DNA of 24,650 bases from Bacillota bacterium (GTDB taxonomy: Bacteria; Bacillota; Dethiobacteria; Dethiobacterales; Dethiobacteraceae). This document shows positions 13,328 through 21,177 of this stretch, piece after piece. The notes under the pieces were generated by a model that was not told the origin of the DNA, made no database searches, and saw only the letters and a program-made list of their open reading frames with translations. Within the stretch, counting starts at the first letter, position 1. Each line of letters opens with the position of its first letter. The position numbers and the translations under genes are program-made. Location: positions 1-24,650 of the forward strand of contig JAAZJT010000054.1 of assembly GCA_012800215.1 (NCBI GenBank). The letters run 5' to 3'.

Positions 13328-14494
13328 TTAAGCACCTTTACTCTTATTTTTGTGCAAATACTCCTCATATATGAGCATTAATTCTTTATCAAATAAAATT
13401 CTTTTTAAATCCACAGCTGCTGCTCTAACTAACGGTAAAATCTCTTCTGCTTCCTTTTCTGATAAATTGCGGCCATACTCTTTAAATTTAGCTATAATAG
13501 CTGCAGTGCCAGAATGCTTTCCGATAATAATTTGCCGCTGCAAACCTACTTCCTCTGGTTGAAATACTTCATAGGTGCCAGGATGTTTAATTACCCCGTC
13601 CGCATGAATTCCTGATTCATGAGCAAACATATTAGTCCCTACAATTGGAATGTTAACAGGCAAATCACGCCCGGATGCTAAAGCAACATACTCTGAGATT
13701 TCCCGCAGTTCATATGGTTTTATGCGTACATCGGTAGCAAACAAATATTTTAAAGCCATGGCTACTTCTGCCAACACAGCATTACCTGCTCTCTCACCCA
13801 AACCATTGACTGTTACTCCAACCATACTTGCTCCGGCCTTTATTCCAGCCAAAGAATTGGCTGTGGCCATACCAAAATCGTTATGAGTATGCATTTCGAT
13901 ATCCATATCAGTAGCTTCATGCAATTGTTTTATAACTTCATAAGTTTTAAACGGTTCCAAAATACCTACAGTATCACAAAAACGCAAGCGATCTGCTCCA
14001 CATTCTTTGGCACGCTTTGCAAACTGGATAAGAAAGTCCAGACTGGTACGAGAAGCATCTTCAGCATTAACAGAAACATACTTCTGATGCTTCTTTGCAA
14101 AATCAACCGCCCTGGCCATACTGTCTAAAACCCATTCACGAGTTTTCTGCAGTTTATATTTAATGTGAATATCGGAAGTGGAAATAGAAATAGCAACAGC
14201 ATCTGTGCCGCAATCCAAGGATTCTTTAATGTCATTTATATTAGCTCGATTCCAAGCCATAATACTGGCATCAAGACCTAAATCTACAATATTTTTAATA
14301 GCCTTTTTTTCATCACCGCCCATCACCGGAATACCCACTTCCAGTTGGTGCACACCTAAAGAATCCAGCATTTGAGCAATGCGGACTTTTTCTTTATTAG
14401 AAAAAACAACCCCTGCCGTTTGCTCCCCATCACGCAGTGTTGTATCGACAAGCATTATCTGTTTCTTGGCTAATCCTTCGTGAAATCTTTTCAC
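13328..14494 (-). CDS. nifV: Homocitrate synthase family protein (NifV-like; Re-citrate synthase not excluded)
   Basis: A 388-residue DRE-TIM metallolyase that condenses acetyl-CoA with a 2-oxo acid. Motifs: VDTTLRDGEQTAG (16-28), metal-site MHTHNDFGMATAN (201-213), NGLGERAGN (230-238) and HESGIHADGVIKHP (292-305). Length and the HTHND form match NifV, the homocitrate synthase that supplies the nitrogenase cofactor. No nif gene is in the window, so a role in nitrogen fixation is not shown. Firmicute anaerobes also use members of this family as Re-citrate synthase or in lysine or 2-oxo-acid synthesis. The regulatory C-terminal domain of isopropylmalate synthase is missing, which rules out LeuA. 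GTG start with GAGGAGGG at 8 bases. The gap to proA upstream is 113 bases, so it may have its own promoter. Confidence 0.85.
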   Translation of the reverse strand: MKRFHEGLAKKQIMLVDTTLRDGEQTAGVVFSNKEKVRIAQMLDSLGVHQLEVGIPVMGGDEKKAIKNIVDLGLDASIMAWNRANINDIKESLDCGTDAVAISISTSDIHIKYKLQKTREWVLDSMARAVDFAKKHQKYVSVNAEDASRTSLDFLIQFAKRAKECGADRLRFCDTVGILEPFKTYEVIKQLHEATDMDIEMHTHNDFGMATANSLAGIKAGASMVGVTVNGLGERAGNAVLAEVAMALKYLFATDVRIKPYELREISEYVALASGRDLPVNIPIVGTNMFAHESGIHADGVIKHPGTYEVFQPEEVGLQRQIIIGKHSGTAAIIAKFKEYGRNLSEKEAEEILPLVRAAAVDLKRILFDKELMLIYEEYLHKNKSKGA

Positions 14495-14607
14495 CTCTTG
14501 CCCTCCTCATATCCAGCTATTTATATTAATTCGCTTAAATTTTCTCTTCTATTATATAATTAAAACCTTCTAAATGCCAGTATACACTATGTATTGCACT
14601 GCCATAT

Positions 14608-15858
14608 CTACTGACGTATTTGGCCATTCCCATTAATGATATATTTTGTAGAAGTTAGAGCTACTAAGCCCATTGGTCCCCGGGCATGCATTTTCTGCGT
14701 TGAAATCCCCATTTCTGCGCCCAACCCAAATTCAAAGCCATCTGTAAAACGGGTGGAGGCATTAACATATACAGCAGCAGCATCAACTTGAGCCTGAAAA
14801 TCCCTCGCCCGCTGATATTGTGAAGTAACAATGGCCTCTGAATGACCTGTACCATAATGGCTAATATGGGAAATAGCCTCCGCAAAAGAATTTACAACTT
14901 TAACAGCAATAATTAAATCTAAATACTCAGTAGACCAATCCTCTTCACTGGCTGGCTGCACACGGCTGTCAAATCCACATGTTTTTTCACATCCGCGCAC
15001 TTCTACCCCGGTAGTAAAAAATTTTTCCAGCATCCTGGGAAGAAAAGCCTCAGCAATATCCTTGTGTACAAGAAGGGTTTCCATGGCGTTGCATACACCG
15101 GGACGGCTTGTTTTGGCGTTAAATGCTATATCAATAGCCATTTCCACATCGGCACCGGCATCAACAAAAGTATGACATACTCCCGTGCCCGTTTGAATAA
15201 CAGGAACACTGGCATTTTCCATCACTGTTTTGATTAAATTGGCTCCTCCCCGGGGAATTAGTACATCTAAGTACTCATTAAGGCGTATCATTTCCTGTAC
15301 AGCTGCACGCTCCGTATCTTCAATGAGATTAATAATGCCTATCGGTAAGTCTACCTTTACCAGTGCTTGCTGCAAACACTTCACTAGGGCAATATTAGAA
15401 TTAATTGCTTCTGAGCTGCCACGTAAAACCACAGCATTTCCTGCTTTAAGTGCCAAAGCTGCAGCATCCACAGTTACATTGGGGCGTGCTTCATAAATAA
15501 TACCCACCACCCCAAGGGGCACGCGCACCTGACCTACTTGTAAACCATTGGGACGTATCACCATTCCTGTTACTTCACCAATAGGGTCGGGCAGTGACAC
15601 TAACTGCCGCACACCTTCCGTCATATCCGCAATGCGCTGAGCAGACAAAGCTAAGCGATCATAGAAAGCTTTATTGTAACCTTCCTTTTTAACGAGATTT
15701 TCTAAATCAAGGCTATTAGCTGCCAGTATTTCAGCCTGGTTTACCGTCAACTCTTCTGCAATGGCCATTAATGCTTCGTTTTTTTTCTTAGTTGTAGCCA
15801 TTGCTATCTGTGCAGAGGCAGCTTTTGCTGCGGCTGCTTTTTTAATTACATCACTCAT
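14608..15858 (-). CDS. proA: Gamma-glutamyl phosphate reductase
   Basis: A 416-residue NADPH-dependent enzyme that reduces L-glutamyl-5-phosphate to glutamate-5-semialdehyde, the second step of proline synthesis. The catalytic cysteine is Cys256 in TSRPGVCNAMETLL. Other marks are PLGVVGIIYEARPNVTVDAA (114-133), LKAGNAVVLRGSSEA and FGLGAEMGISTQKMHARGPMGL near the end. Length is normal for the family (about 415-420). Its ATG overlaps the proB 3' end by 8 bases, with GGAGGG upstream inside proB, so ProB and ProA are made from one message in step, in line with channelling of the unstable acyl phosphate between them. Confidence 0.96.
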   Translation of the reverse strand: MSDVIKKAAAAKAASAQIAMATTKKKNEALMAIAEELTVNQAEILAANSLDLENLVKKEGYNKAFYDRLALSAQRIADMTEGVRQLVSLPDPIGEVTGMVIRPNGLQVGQVRVPLGVVGIIYEARPNVTVDAAALALKAGNAVVLRGSSEAINSNIALVKCLQQALVKVDLPIGIINLIEDTERAAVQEMIRLNEYLDVLIPRGGANLIKTVMENASVPVIQTGTGVCHTFVDAGADVEMAIDIAFNAKTSRPGVCNAMETLLVHKDIAEAFLPRMLEKFFTTGVEVRGCEKTCGFDSRVQPASEEDWSTEYLDLIIAVKVVNSFAEAISHISHYGTGHSEAIVTSQYQRARDFQAQVDAAAVYVNASTRFTDGFEFGLGAEMGISTQKMHARGPMGLVALTSTKYIINGNGQIRQ

Positions 15859-17002
15859 TTAATTTACCCTCCCTATTATTATTAACTACCATATTATTTC
15901 TATGAACTGCTTCTCCGCATTCCCGCTGCAGCAGGCCTGCGGCTTCATCTGTATGTAGACCCCTAATCCTCCTCAATTCCCGCGAATTATAATTAACTAA
16001 CCCACGGGCAACTTCTTCCCCTTCTTGATCTTCAATGGACACCATTTCTCCTTGTTCAAAAGAACCATAAACAGCCATAATTCCACTTGGCAGTAGGCTT
16101 TTACCTTCATTCAGCACTGCTTCTGCAGCACCTTCATCAATAATAAGCCTTCCGTGCGGTATTTGGCCATAAGCAATCCATCGTTTTCGGCTTTCCAATG
16201 ACTTTTTACGTGCACTAAAGAAAGTACCGATTTTTTCACCTTCCAGTAGACGCTGTAATACATGAGGTTCTTTCCCGTTGGCAATAATCATGGGCACTCC
16301 AGAATTTGTCGCTATTTCTGCTGCCATTAGTTTTGTTATCATACCACCCGTTGCCAATGCTTCGTCACTATCACCTGCAAGTTTTTTAATCTCAGGCGTT
16401 ATTTTTTCTACTTTATCAATTAATTTTGCCTCTGGTTCAAGTTTGGGATTGGCAGAATATAAACCACCTATATCAGTTAATAAAACTAATAAATCTGCAT
16501 CCAAGAGGCTGGCTACCAGTGCAGACAAAGAATCATTATCGCCAAATTCTATTTCTTCCACAGCTACTGTATCATTTTCATTTATAACGGGAATCGCTCC
16601 GTACTGAAGCAGTGCCTGTAGTGTATTACGGGAATTTAGATAACGCTTGCGATCATGGAAATCGTCCCTCGTTAATAAAACTTGAGCAATTACCAGTCCA
16701 TACTCTGAAAAAAGTTTTTCATACATCTGAATTAACAAGCCTTGCCCTACCGCGGCAACTGCCTGTTTTTCCGGAATAGTCTGCGGTTTGTTTGCTAACC
16801 CAAGGCGCCCTATACCTGCTGCCACCGCACCTGAAGTTACTAAAATTACCTGACAACCCTGATTTTTTAAATCAGCTAATTCCCGCACCAGCTTTTCCAT
16901 CATGCGCAGGTTTAATTTTCCGGTTTCATGCGTTAAAGTCCGTGAGCCAACTTTAACAACAATTGTACCGTTTGTTTTAATGCCCTTCCTCTTTTTACTC
17001 AC
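15851..17002 (-). CDS. proB: Glutamate 5-kinase with PUA domain
   Basis: A 383-residue kinase that makes L-glutamyl-5-phosphate, the first step of proline synthesis. The amino-acid-kinase domain (to about 260) shows VVKVGSRTLTHETGK, LVTSGAVAAGIGRLGL, NENDTVAVEEIEFGDNDSLSA and GGMITKLMAAEIA. The C-terminal part (about 280-365) is the PUA domain of the long ProB form (PSGIMAVYGSFEQGEMVSI, VARGLVNYNSRE). The enzyme is usually feedback-inhibited by proline. It starts with GTG at 17002, overlapping proC by 8 bases, with AAAGGAG about 10 bases upstream. The N-terminus has a basic leader (MSKKRKGIKTNG) of about 12 residues. Confidence 0.96.
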   Translation of the reverse strand: MSKKRKGIKTNGTIVVKVGSRTLTHETGKLNLRMMEKLVRELADLKNQGCQVILVTSGAVAAGIGRLGLANKPQTIPEKQAVAAVGQGLLIQMYEKLFSEYGLVIAQVLLTRDDFHDRKRYLNSRNTLQALLQYGAIPVINENDTVAVEEIEFGDNDSLSALVASLLDADLLVLLTDIGGLYSANPKLEPEAKLIDKVEKITPEIKKLAGDSDEALATGGMITKLMAAEIATNSGVPMIIANGKEPHVLQRLLEGEKIGTFFSARKKSLESRKRWIAYGQIPHGRLIIDEGAAEAVLNEGKSLLPSGIMAVYGSFEQGEMVSIEDQEGEEVARGLVNYNSRELRRIRGLHTDEAAGLLQRECGEAVHRNNMVVNNNREGKLNE

Positions 17003-17801
17003 TTTTCCCCAGCTCCTTTGAGCGCTTTGCAGCTTCCTTCACAGCACCCTGTATTAAACCGCGGAAATTGCCATTTTCTAAGGCGAAAATTGCTGTAGCA
17101 GTTGTACCCGCAGGTGAAGTTACCTGCTCCCGTAAGATTGCCGGATGTAGACCCGTTTCCTTTACCATTAGTGCAGAACCTAACACTGTTTGTACTGCCA
17201 GCTCTTGCGCCAAAGCCCTGGGCAGACCGCTCAGAACACCACCATCTGCTAAAGATTCAATAAGTAAGTACACGTAGGCAGGGCCGCTGCCGCTAACGCC
17301 TGTCACAGCATCTAAATAGTGCTCCGGCACAATATGTACTGCACCTAAATTTTGTAACCAAGACTCCACCAAGGCAAGATCTGCTTTATGTACGTAACTG
17401 CCGACAGAGATGGCTACTGCACCTTCGCCAATTAAGCATGGTGTGTTGGGCATGGCACGCACTACGCCGATTTCATGAGTAAAATTGTGTTCAAGTTCAC
17501 TAATGGTAACACCTGCTACCACTGACACAATAAGCTGCCCTGGTTGCAATAGTGGTGCTAATTGTACTAATAAATTTTTTATATCCTGTGGTTTCACAGC
17601 AATAAACATAATTTTAACTGTTCTGGCAATTTCCAGTACATCGCCGGTTATAACACCATACTTATCAGCAACTTGCTGTAGTTTGCCGGGCGCAGCATCA
17701 GCTACCATAATCTTTTTCGGCGCCAAACCACTGGTGAGCAAACCTTTTAATAAGGCACCGCCCATTGCTCCCACACCAATTATACCTACTAGCTCAGACA
17801 T
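16995..17801 (-). CDS. proC: Pyrroline-5-carboxylate reductase
   Basis: A 268-residue NAD(P)H-dependent reductase for the last step of proline synthesis. Visible features are the Rossmann nucleotide loop GIIGVGAMGGALLKGL (6-21), AVKPQDI, VRAMPNTPCLIGEGA, the substrate-binding TGVSGSGPAYVYLLIESLADGGV and VTSPAGTTATAIFALE. The length is typical. It is the first gene of the proC-proB-proA operon, an order that places the last enzyme of the pathway first. The start is fixed by GGAGGTGGG six bases before the ATG, and a sigma-A promoter lies 36-64 bases upstream (17837-17865). Confidence 0.96.
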   Translation of the reverse strand: MSELVGIIGVGAMGGALLKGLLTSGLAPKKIMVADAAPGKLQQVADKYGVITGDVLEIARTVKIMFIAVKPQDIKNLLVQLAPLLQPGQLIVSVVAGVTISELEHNFTHEIGVVRAMPNTPCLIGEGAVAISVGSYVHKADLALVESWLQNLGAVHIVPEHYLDAVTGVSGSGPAYVYLLIESLADGGVLSGLPRALAQELAVQTVLGSALMVKETGLHPAILREQVTSPAGTTATAIFALENGNFRGLIQGAVKEAAKRSKELGKSE

Positions 17802-17836
17802 AACCCACCTCCGTCACAGGAAGAACTTTTCTTTTT

Positions 17837-17865
17837 ATTGTATACCACACCCCTGGGCTTTTCAA
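17837..17865 (-). promoter_or_regulatory. Sigma-A promoter of the proCBA operon
   Basis: On the minus strand TTGAAA (17860-17865) is followed after exactly 17 bases by TACAAT (17837-17842). This is about 36 bases before the proC ATG. No T-box or proline attenuator is seen in the short leader. Confidence 0.75.
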
Positions 17866-17949
17866 GAAACTAGTTCCAAAGGCAAAAAATTAGTATAGTA
17901 TGATCTAATTTGCCCAAGTAAATAAAACCAATTTTACTTCTTTTTACGT

Positions 17950-17978
17950 TTGACAAAAATACTAACATACGTTAAAAT
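17950..17978 (+). promoter_or_regulatory. Sigma-A promoter of tRNA-Trp
   Basis: TTGACA (17950-17955), 17-base spacer, TAAAAT (17973-17978): a near-consensus strong promoter ending 13 bases before the mature tRNA 5' end, as expected for a stable RNA. Confidence 0.85.
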
Positions 17979-17991
17979 AATCTATGCATGC

Positions 17992-18067
17992 AGGGGAGTG
18001 GCTCAATTGGTAGAGTAGCGGTCTCCAAAACCGTCGGTTGCAGGTTCGAGTCCTGTCTCCCCTGCCA
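17992..18067 (+). tRNA. tRNA-Trp (anticodon CCA)
   Basis: The acceptor stem AGGGGAG/CTCCCCT, D-arm GCTC-AATTGGTA-GAGT, anticodon stem GCGGT/ACCGT with loop CTCCAAA (anticodon CCA at 18025-18027) and T-arm with GGTTCGAGTCC all form. The discriminator base is G18064 and the CCA end (18065-18067) is encoded. It is a single-gene unit with its own promoter and a strong terminator. Confidence 0.97.
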
Positions 18068-18120
18068 TTTTTTATCTATAAGCTATTTTTACTAAATTTA
18101 TAAAACAAAATATATAAAAT

Positions 18121-18147
18121 AAAAGACCGTGGTACCACGGTCTTTTT
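18121..18147. terminator. Bidirectional terminator
   Basis: A perfect 24-base palindrome (AAAGACCGTGGT and its complement, centred on GGTACC at 18131-18136) with T-runs on both strands. It serves tRNA-Trp on the plus strand and the zinc-ribbon gene on the minus strand. Confidence 0.88.
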
Positions 18148-18166
18148 CCTGTCTTGGCTAAAGGAA

Positions 18167-18355
18167 TTAATTAACTTCCTCAAACCAAAAAAGAGTAATA
18201 TCGGCACCAAAATCCTCATCCCATTGTGTTCCGTACTTTAAGCGGAGGGTACGCTTGCAATAGGGGCAGGCTATTACTACCTCTTGAGGGTCTTCCTCGT
18301 CAACATAATTGCTTAAATCATTATTACAGCTTGGACAACAAACATAGTAAAACAA
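18167..18355 (-). CDS. Small zinc-ribbon protein
   Basis: A 62-residue protein with CPSC (7-10) and CPYC (30-33), a four-cysteine zinc-ribbon spacing, followed by RTLRLKYGTQWDEDFG and an acidic, aromatic end. The start is TTG (18355), supported by GGAGGGC at 18361-18367, 5 bases upstream; no ATG is available. The whole protein is essentially the ribbon plus a short tail, a type often found in Firmicutes and usually unannotated. It follows the membrane-anchored gene by about 98 bases. Function unknown. Confidence 0.68.
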   Translation of the reverse strand: MFYYVCCPSCNNDLSNYVDEEDPQEVVIACPYCKRTLRLKYGTQWDEDFGADITLFWFEEVN

Positions 18356-18453
18356 TTAAAGCCCTCCTTATCGTCCTTTCTTTACAGTGAATTCGACAAT
18401 AAATTTAGAATTCCTTTTCAGTATGGCATTAATAACAATCTTCAAAGAAAAAA

Positions 18454-19197
18454 CTAAACAGGACTTACTTTACCTTTAATGATGGGTAAATCTTCGGGAA
18501 GCTCTTCATACTCACGCGTTAAGTTATAGACCCGGTTAACCTGAATAGTTTCTTCCTCAACCGTTACATTCATTAAAATAGCCATACGGTGTAAAAAATT
18601 CTCTTCTTCGGAAAACCAAAGATAGATTTGTAATTTATCCAGTGTAGCATTATTTTCAAAGCGGGTTAAAAATTGCAGCTCCGGTGGTGGTATTTCTAAA
18701 AAGTAAGTTTGACATGGTATATTATTAACAGTGCGTTGAGCACCTTTTTCTGCTACAATTTCTTTTCCCTTTAACATTGTCTGCAAAAGATAATACGGAT
18801 CACGAATTACTGCGGGCAAGGCATCCAGGCCAGTTTTGTTTAATGCCTGCCAGTTCTCATCCAACTTGCTTTTAATAAAATACTGGTCATCTTCGGAACA
18901 TATCTCTATCTCAAAATCTTCAATCTTACCGTAAAGACAATTATTAGTTACCTGACCCTTAAAACTTAATGAATAACCTGGGCCGCTTTCTTCAATTACT
19001 AATCCATATACATTTTGAGCAGCGGCAGCTTCTGTCTTTTCCCTGACTTCCTCTAAGGTTGTTGTTAGTGCTTCTAATTCCCCTTCCCTAAATATAATCA
19101 TAAAAAAAGCTGAAGTAACAAGCAATAAAAAAAGTAGAATGACGACTAATGGCTTAGAAAATATTTTTTTTTGCGCAATATACGCGGCCTGTCTCAT
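18454..19197 (-). CDS. Single-pass membrane-anchored protein, unknown
   Basis: The 247-residue protein has a short N-terminal cytoplasmic part (RQAAYIAQKKIFSK), one membrane segment (PLVVILLFLLLVTSAFFMII) and a long polar outer part rich in beta strands. Within the latter, FKGQVTNNCLYGKIED, WQALNKTG, QTYFLEIPPPEL and LQIYLWFSEEENFLHRM resemble the lipid-binding LolA-like or lipoprotein-sorting fold seen in exported Firmicute proteins. That match is by pattern and weak. The ATG at 19197 is favoured over an upstream ATG at 19245 because it leaves a normal membrane-anchor topology; neither has a strong ribosome binding site. It is transcribed after the tautomerase gene, but a terminator lies between them. 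Confidence 0.7.
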   Translation of the reverse strand: MRQAAYIAQKKIFSKPLVVILLFLLLVTSAFFMIIFREGELEALTTTLEEVREKTEAAAAQNVYGLVIEESGPGYSLSFKGQVTNNCLYGKIEDFEIEICSEDDQYFIKSKLDENWQALNKTGLDALPAVIRDPYYLLQTMLKGKEIVAEKGAQRTVNNIPCQTYFLEIPPPELQFLTRFENNATLDKLQIYLWFSEEENFLHRMAILMNVTVEEETIQVNRVYNLTREYEELPEDLPIIKGKVSPV

Positions 19198-19253
19198 AGT
19201 TATCAACCCCACTAATACTTTATATTTATGTATGTATTGGTACACAAAAATAG

Positions 19254-19291
19254 AACAAAAGCGGGTGGATTTAAATCCACCCGCTTTTGTT
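19254..19291. terminator. 38-base perfect palindrome, bidirectional terminator
   Basis: The arms read AACAAAAGCGGGTGGATTT and its exact complement. Flanking T-runs are present on both strands. Its right arm touches the tautomerase stop codon. It is unusually long and perfect for a terminator. Confidence 0.8.
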
Positions 19292-19475
19292 AATGCCTTT
19301 CTGAGAGCAGCTGTCCACCAACACTGACGTTTTCTAACTGAGTTTCACGAAAATAAATAGTAAAAGATTGTTCAGGAATACCAGTAGCTTTACTGGCGGC
19401 GGCGGTAATTGTTTTAATCATTTCCCTTTTCTTTTCTACTTCCAACTTAGGGCCATAAAAGAAAAATGTAGGCAT
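19290..19475 (-). CDS. 4-oxalocrotonate tautomerase family protein
   Basis: A 61-residue tautomerase. After removal of the initiator Met, Pro1 is the catalytic base (MPTFFFYGPKLEVEKKREMI). The KKREMIKTITAAASKATGIP helix and the SFTIYFRETQLENVSVGG strand match the small (about 60-residue) members of the family, which form hexamers and act on enol or keto acids; the physiological substrate is usually unknown. The true start is the ATG at 19475, since it gives Pro1 and has GAGGAGGG at 5 bases; an upstream ATG at 19502 would hide the proline. It follows the DUF4264-like gene and ends at the palindromic terminator. Confidence 0.85.
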   Translation of the reverse strand: MPTFFFYGPKLEVEKKREMIKTITAAASKATGIPEQSFTIYFRETQLENVSVGGQLLSERH

Positions 19476-19502
19476 TTTATCCCTCCTCACATTTATTCTC
19501 AA

Positions 19503-19521
19503 GTTCCTAAGTCCTAGGAAC
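19503..19521. repeat. Small hairpin between the DUF4264-like and tautomerase genes
   Basis: GTTCCTA and TAGGAAC form a 7-bp stem with a 5-base loop. No T-run follows on the transcribed minus strand, so an RNA-stability or processing role is more likely than termination. Confidence 0.4.
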
Positions 19522-19531
19522 AGAGTCCCAT

Positions 19532-19699
19532 TTACACTTCATAGATTGAAAAAATCATTTCGTCTCCCTTTTTTGTCACGCCAAACATTAAATTATAATT
19601 TTTTAGGTTGCGATTAAGAAAATCCACTACCCGATAAAATTCTTGATTATTTTTTAATTTTAAAGTTGATAGTAATTCTAATTTTCCTTGCCCTTCCAT
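19532..19699 (-). CDS. YpmA/DUF4264-like small protein
   Basis: A 55-residue protein (MEGQGKLELLSTLKLKNNQE, then a NQEFYRVVDFLNRNLKNYNL segment and ending in MIFSIYEV). The pattern KLE-L-STL..., a central VVDFLN helix, MFGVTKK and a final FSIYE strand resembles Bacillus YpmA (DUF4264), a conserved uncharacterised family. The ATG at 19699 is one base from the surE stop (19701), and its AAGGAGGCGG ribosome binding site lies inside the end of surE, so the two are coupled. The similarity was recognised by eye. Confidence 0.75.
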   Translation of the reverse strand: MEGQGKLELLSTLKLKNNQEFYRVVDFLNRNLKNYNLMFGVTKKGDEMIFSIYEV

Positions 19700-19700
19700 T

Positions 19701-20474
19701 TTAACCGCCTCCTTGTAAATCGATCCGCCATTTTCTGACGCTTTCTAACATAGCATAGTCAGTTAAATCATACTGAATTGGAGTAATTGATATTTTATCC
19801 TCCTTGATTGCAGCCACATCAGTATCTTTTTCTTCCTTTATATCTACTATCTCACCGGCCAACCAGTAATAAGTGCGTCCACGGGGGTCCGTACGCTCTT
19901 CGAAAGGATTTTTGTAATGACGAACACCTAAACGGTTGATGGAAACTCCTTTTATTTGTTCTGCAGGACAGCCAGGTACGTTTACATTTAACAGCATTTC
20001 CTTTTTTGCCTGTTTTGCAAAAATTGGTGCTAAGTAAGCAATGAAGGCAGCCGCATAATCATACTGCGGATTATGATATTCAGCCAGACTGACGGCAATG
20101 GCGGGAATACCCAAAATTACTCCTTCAATGGCCGCTGATACAGTGCCTGAATAAAGCACATCAGTACCGAGATTGGCACCGCGATTTATACCGGAAATTA
20201 CCAAATCAGGCTTCTGAGGAAGCAGTGCTTCCACAGCCAATTTCACACAATCTGCCGGTGTACCATTCACAGACCAAGCTGCAAGCTCTGGTGAATGCCT
20301 ATACTTTACTTTTTCTGCACGCAGTGGTCTATGCATAGTAATGGCATGACCGGTTGCACTTTGTTCATGGTCAGGTGCAGCTATATACGTTTCCGCTATT
20401 TTTTTTATTTCCTGTGCCAAAGTCTGTAAACCTTCTGCAAAAATGCCGTCATCATTGGTCAGTAAAATACGCAT
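19701..20474 (-). CDS. surE: 5'/3'-nucleotidase SurE
   Basis: A 257-residue nucleoside-monophosphate phosphatase with the full SurE signature: LLTNDDGIFAEGL (4-16; metal-binding Asp8-Asp9), APDHEQSATGHAITMHRPLR with Ser39, VNGTPADCVKLA, VISGINRGANLGTDVLYSGT and VSAAIEGVILGIPAIAVSL. It releases phosphate from nucleoside 5'- and 3'-monophosphates. The length is normal (250-265). GGAGGG precedes the ATG. It begins a unit with the YpmA-like and tautomerase genes and is divergent from the spore lipoprotein gene. Confidence 0.95.
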   Translation of the reverse strand: MRILLTNDDGIFAEGLQTLAQEIKKIAETYIAAPDHEQSATGHAITMHRPLRAEKVKYRHSPELAAWSVNGTPADCVKLAVEALLPQKPDLVISGINRGANLGTDVLYSGTVSAAIEGVILGIPAIAVSLAEYHNPQYDYAAAFIAYLAPIFAKQAKKEMLLNVNVPGCPAEQIKGVSINRLGVRHYKNPFEERTDPRGRTYYWLAGEIVDIKEEKDTDVAAIKEDKISITPIQYDLTDYAMLESVRKWRIDLQGGG

Positions 20475-20513
20475 TCTATCCCTCCGCAGTAAGCTTAGTT
20501 TAGTTATCCTCTT

Positions 20514-20542
20514 ATTATAGCTTTACTAAATGCAAAGCTATA
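20514..20542. promoter_or_regulatory. Inverted repeat over the surE -10 region
   Basis: TATAGCTTT (20516-20524) and AAAGCTATA (20534-20542) are perfect 9-base arms with a 9-base spacer in the divergent region between surE and the spore lipoprotein gene. The minus-strand TATAAT (20514-20519) overlaps the left arm, so it could be an operator; a good -35 for surE was not found. Confidence 0.42.
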
Positions 20543-20603
20543 TATTTGTTTGCAGTATAAAAAAGATGTAGACTCAAAAAATAGAAGGTAAGGAGGTGAA
20601 ACA

Positions 20604-21164
20604 GTGAAAAATAAAAAATTAAAGTATTTCCTGTCCCTTCTCCTAATTGCAACGCTCTTTGTCAGCGGCTGTTCGCTTTTTCGCCGGCCGGAACCGGAGC
20701 GACAGCCTGTTCCACAGGTGCCCGCCCCAGATATGACACCGCAACAAAATCCTAACATTAATCCGGCACCGGCTCCACAACCGCAAACACCGCGGGTACA
20801 GCCGCCGGGACAACCGACTCCAGAAGCTACCGACATGGCACAGCGCATTGCTGACATAGCTACAGATGTCGAAGGCGTTGACAATTCTGTGGTAGTAGTC
20901 ATCTCCAATATGGCACTTGTCGGTATCACAGTGGAGCGAGAAAGTGCTTCCCAAGAAAAGAATATCAAAAAAGAAGTATCAAAACGCATTGAAGACAGAG
21001 AACCAAGCATAGTTAATGCTTATGTCTCCGCTAATCCTGATCTTGTCAAGCAGCTGCAGGATATTTCGCGTGGTATACAACGCGGAGAACCAATTTCCAG
21101 CTTCTTTGATCAAATTACCGACGTGCTGACAAGAATGCGTGCCGAAACTAATGAAAATCGATAA
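20604..21164 (+). CDS. YhcN/YlaJ-type spore lipoprotein
   Basis: A 186-residue lipoprotein. The signal peptide (KNKKLKYFLSLLLIATLFV) ends in lipobox VSGC (20-23). A proline- and glutamine-rich linker (about 28-75) is followed by the YhcN/YlaJ domain (about 76-175): MAQRIADIATDVEGVDNSVV, VISNMALVGITV, SKRIEDREPSIVNAYVSANP. In Bacillus such lipoproteins are found in the spore inner membrane and affect germination; here only the family is assigned. GTG start with AAGGAGGTG at 6 bases. It is a single gene with its own terminator. The long Pro-rich linker is typical of clostridial members. Confidence 0.88.
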   Translation: MKNKKLKYFLSLLLIATLFVSGCSLFRRPEPERQPVPQVPAPDMTPQQNPNINPAPAPQPQTPRVQPPGQPTPEATDMAQRIADIATDVEGVDNSVVVVISNMALVGITVERESASQEKNIKKEVSKRIEDREPSIVNAYVSANPDLVKQLQDISRGIQRGEPISSFFDQITDVLTRMRAETNENR

Positions 21165-21177
21165 TTACTATTTTCCT

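Noticed and set aside
17802..17991. T-box or proline-responsive leader before proCBA
   Set aside because: The leader after the mapped promoter is only about 30 bases and has no T-box sequence or specifier stem.
17992..18067. tRNA-Trp as an integration site for a mobile element
   Set aside because: No integrase gene and no repeat of the tRNA 3' end nearby; the flanking genes are housekeeping.
20504..21010. 168-residue minus-strand frame opposite the spore lipoprotein gene
   Set aside because: It is the antisense shadow of the YhcN/YlaJ gene; Ser/Thr/Cys/Gly-rich low-complexity composition from the Pro-rich linker, no ribosome binding site.
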